A stretch of DNA of 14,946 bases from DATDCV01 sp036524155. GTDB taxonomy: Bacteria; Verrucomicrobiota; Verrucomicrobiia; Limisphaerales; UBA8199. Both the position numbers and the translations under genes were made by a program. Below the pieces are notes generated by a model. It was given only the letters and a program-made list of their open reading frames with translations, was not told the DNA's origin and ran no database searches. This document shows positions 14,801-14,946 of the stretch, piece by piece (the first letter of the stretch is position 1; each line of letters starts with the position of its first letter). The DNA lies in contig DATDCV010000544.1 in the NCBI GenBank assembly GCA_036524155.1, forward strand, positions 1 to 14,946. The letters are read 5' to 3'.

Positions 14801-14946
14801 ATCTTCATGTAATCGCAAATCTCCGTCATGGTGCCGACAGTAGAACGGGTAGTCTTGACGGCGTTTCGCTGCTCGATGGCGATGGCCGGAGGGATCCCTT
14901 CGATGCTGTCCACCCTGGGCTTGTCCATGCGATCGAAGAACTGCCG
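11794..14946 (-). CDS. uvrA: Excinuclease ABC subunit A, first of a tandem pair, 5' end outside window
   Basis: An open frame runs to the window edge, so the N-terminus with the first Walker A is missing; 1050 residues are visible, beginning RQFFDRMDKPRVDSIEG, which aligns with the region just after that motif. The zinc modules (CRRC, CAEC with CPTC, CPDC), signature I LSGGETERVNLT, Walker B VLDEPSVGLH, second Walker A GVSGSGKTT near visible residue 630, CQRC/CPDC module, signature II LSGGESQRLKL and FLFDEPTTGLH are all present, so both ATPase sites look intact in the visible part. Total length would exceed 1100 residues, well above the usual ~940. The excess comes from a ~57-residue repeat-bearing insertion, an acidic stretch after the second Walker A (NGEDVEEGSES), and a long inter-domain linker. 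It ends 11 bp inside the second uvrA. It is clearly divergent from that copy, so this is not a recent duplication. Confidence 0.92.
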   Translation of the reverse strand, partial: RQFFDRMDKPRVDSIEGIPPAIAIEQRNAVKTTRSTVGTMTEICDYMKIVWPHVALLHCRRCGKPVRKDAPQHVWDTVHAGQGTSPGGDVLITFDLPLTEKLSLSDCLSLIAKQGYQRLLLDGEVVRLDEAPLKFRVQGSTSGLQAPWLTVVQDRVKPAPANRARFVEACEQAYHFGKGKLSIHAGAGAQLSRQKPLRFSNRLHCAECDIEYREPSAALFSFNHPVGACPTCRGFGRVISIDYSLALPDRSKTLAQGVVKPWQTGLGAECQSDLLRMCRHFDIPTDVPFDRLPKKWQDFVVEGEPDYGQDEEHEWPRAWYGIKGYFRWLESRAYKMHVRVLLSRYRAYTRCPDCLGQRFQPETLLYRLDAEAGARGGREGALNLADFYALPIRDAFKLMTDVSARLERKKNDPLRLAADEVRSRLSYLDGVGLGYLTLDRPTRSLSGGETERVNLTTCLGSRLVNALFVLDEPSVGLHARDTQRLVKILQQLRDAGNTVVVVEHEPSVMRAADQIIDLGPGHGATGGDVVFQGTFPDILRSEKSLTGQYLSGRARVEVPSPRPVERRDAGSGAGQLNVSRASDMALEEARLPYRAKRNLSPKLKLSHATCHNLNDLTVEIPLGRFVCVTGVSGSGKTTLVREVLLPLLVEKLKMPASNVKASERISTDPNGEDVEEGSESQDSHAAVLEGAELLTNVVLVDQSILGKTPRSNPAVYIGAFDYLRELFAESDLARRRGLNASAFSFNSSQGQCQRCRGAGFEKIEMQFLSDVFIRCPDCDGRRYRDHILQVRIASPSIALGKERRGLVPTNPAEEERNGLLSPGLSSRGGEGDRRAGGCTGRPHREHPVGVSLSIADLLESTVEEAIRFLAGFGESYPACKARQLLQYLVDVGLGYLKLGQPINTLSGGESQRLKLVRHLAESGLIGERNLSLPARPGSTLFLFDEPTTGLHFDDVNILLRVFQRLVDQGHSVLVIEHNLEVIKCADWVIDLGPDAGDQGGKIVAEGTPADLAACEQSHTGRALREVLGRRANDSSKTRAPNPTRKEERVC
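11806..11814 (-). promoter_or_regulatory. Ribosome-binding site setting the GTG start of the second uvrA
   Basis: On the minus strand AAGGAAGAG, with the AGGA core at 11813-11810, ends five bases before the GTG at 11804. It lies within the last codons of the upstream uvrA, so ribosomes finishing that gene can restart here. Confidence 0.65.
12391..12576. repeat. Palindromic repeat-bearing in-frame insertion inside the first uvrA
   Basis: Between the conserved RYRDHILQV and SIADLLESTVEEAI segments, where UvrA proteins usually have about five residues, this gene has 62 codons of low-complexity, Gly/Arg/Glu/Pro-rich sequence. The DNA holds a perfect palindrome at 12456-12478: a 10-bp CCTCTCCTCC/GGAGGAGAGG stem around a three-base loop. 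It is followed by GGGGAGAGGAGG, resembling the repeat at the left edge of the window. CACCTG occurs at both 12438-12443 and 12577-12582, 139 bp apart, as a possible target-site duplication. The frame remains open throughout. Exact boundaries need homologues lacking the insertion. Confidence 0.72.

Noticed and set aside
1..14946. CRISPR arrays, tRNA or rRNA genes, transposase genes and prophage genes.
   Set aside because: No regularly spaced repeats, tRNA-like cloverleaf sequences, rRNA motifs or transposase/phage protein signatures were seen on reading through the window.

Overview
The window is 14.9 kb of GC-rich, gene-dense bacterial chromosome. Weak ribosome-binding sites at several genes, a PEP-CTERM-like surface-sorting tail, a DUF6263-type secreted protein, a PadR/HAAS pair, two adjacent full-size UvrA proteins and small GC-rich repeats inside and between genes together suggest a verrucomicrobial or other PVC-group soil or freshwater bacterium. 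That placement is inference from gene families; no rRNA or tRNA is present to confirm it.

Left part, plus strand (168-3736): a GlcD-type FAD-linked 2-hydroxyacid oxidase, a site-2-protease-like M50 membrane peptidase with an added double zinc ribbon, and a chimeric ORF. In that ORF the first ~70 codons of a GNAT (TacT-like) acetyltransferase run in frame into the lipoprotein signal and complete catalytic domain of an SGNH hydrolase. Short gaps (7 and 25 bp) suggest co-transcription. A hairpin follows.

Middle, plus strand (3880-7116): a compact three-gene unit with its own candidate promoter. It encodes a 72-residue two-helix membrane protein, a PadR repressor, and an 871-residue membrane protein combining an N-terminal HAAS-like domain, a membrane block, a VIT domain, a degenerate von Willebrand A-like region and a C-terminal PEP-CTERM-like signal. 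The genes are 3 bp apart and then overlap by 4 bp. This is the best candidate for a poorly described system: a PadR-controlled, exosortase-type-tagged VIT/vWA membrane protein.

Right part, minus strand (14946 down to 7260): two consecutive uvrA genes (the first truncated by the window edge) overlapping by 11 bp, then a Uma2-family nuclease-like gene overlapping the second by 4 bp, forming a probable translationally coupled unit. Beyond a 106-bp gap with a candidate promoter lies a secreted DUF6263-like protein, convergent with the PadR/VIT unit. Both uvrA genes carry low-complexity or palindromic repeat DNA translated in frame: a heptamer repeat in the linker between the ATPase halves of the second, and a 10-bp-stem palindrome within a ~186-bp insertion in the first. 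The palindrome region shares a core with the repeat fragment at the extreme left of the window. The second uvrA also has a Walker B Asp-to-Glu change in its C-terminal ATPase.
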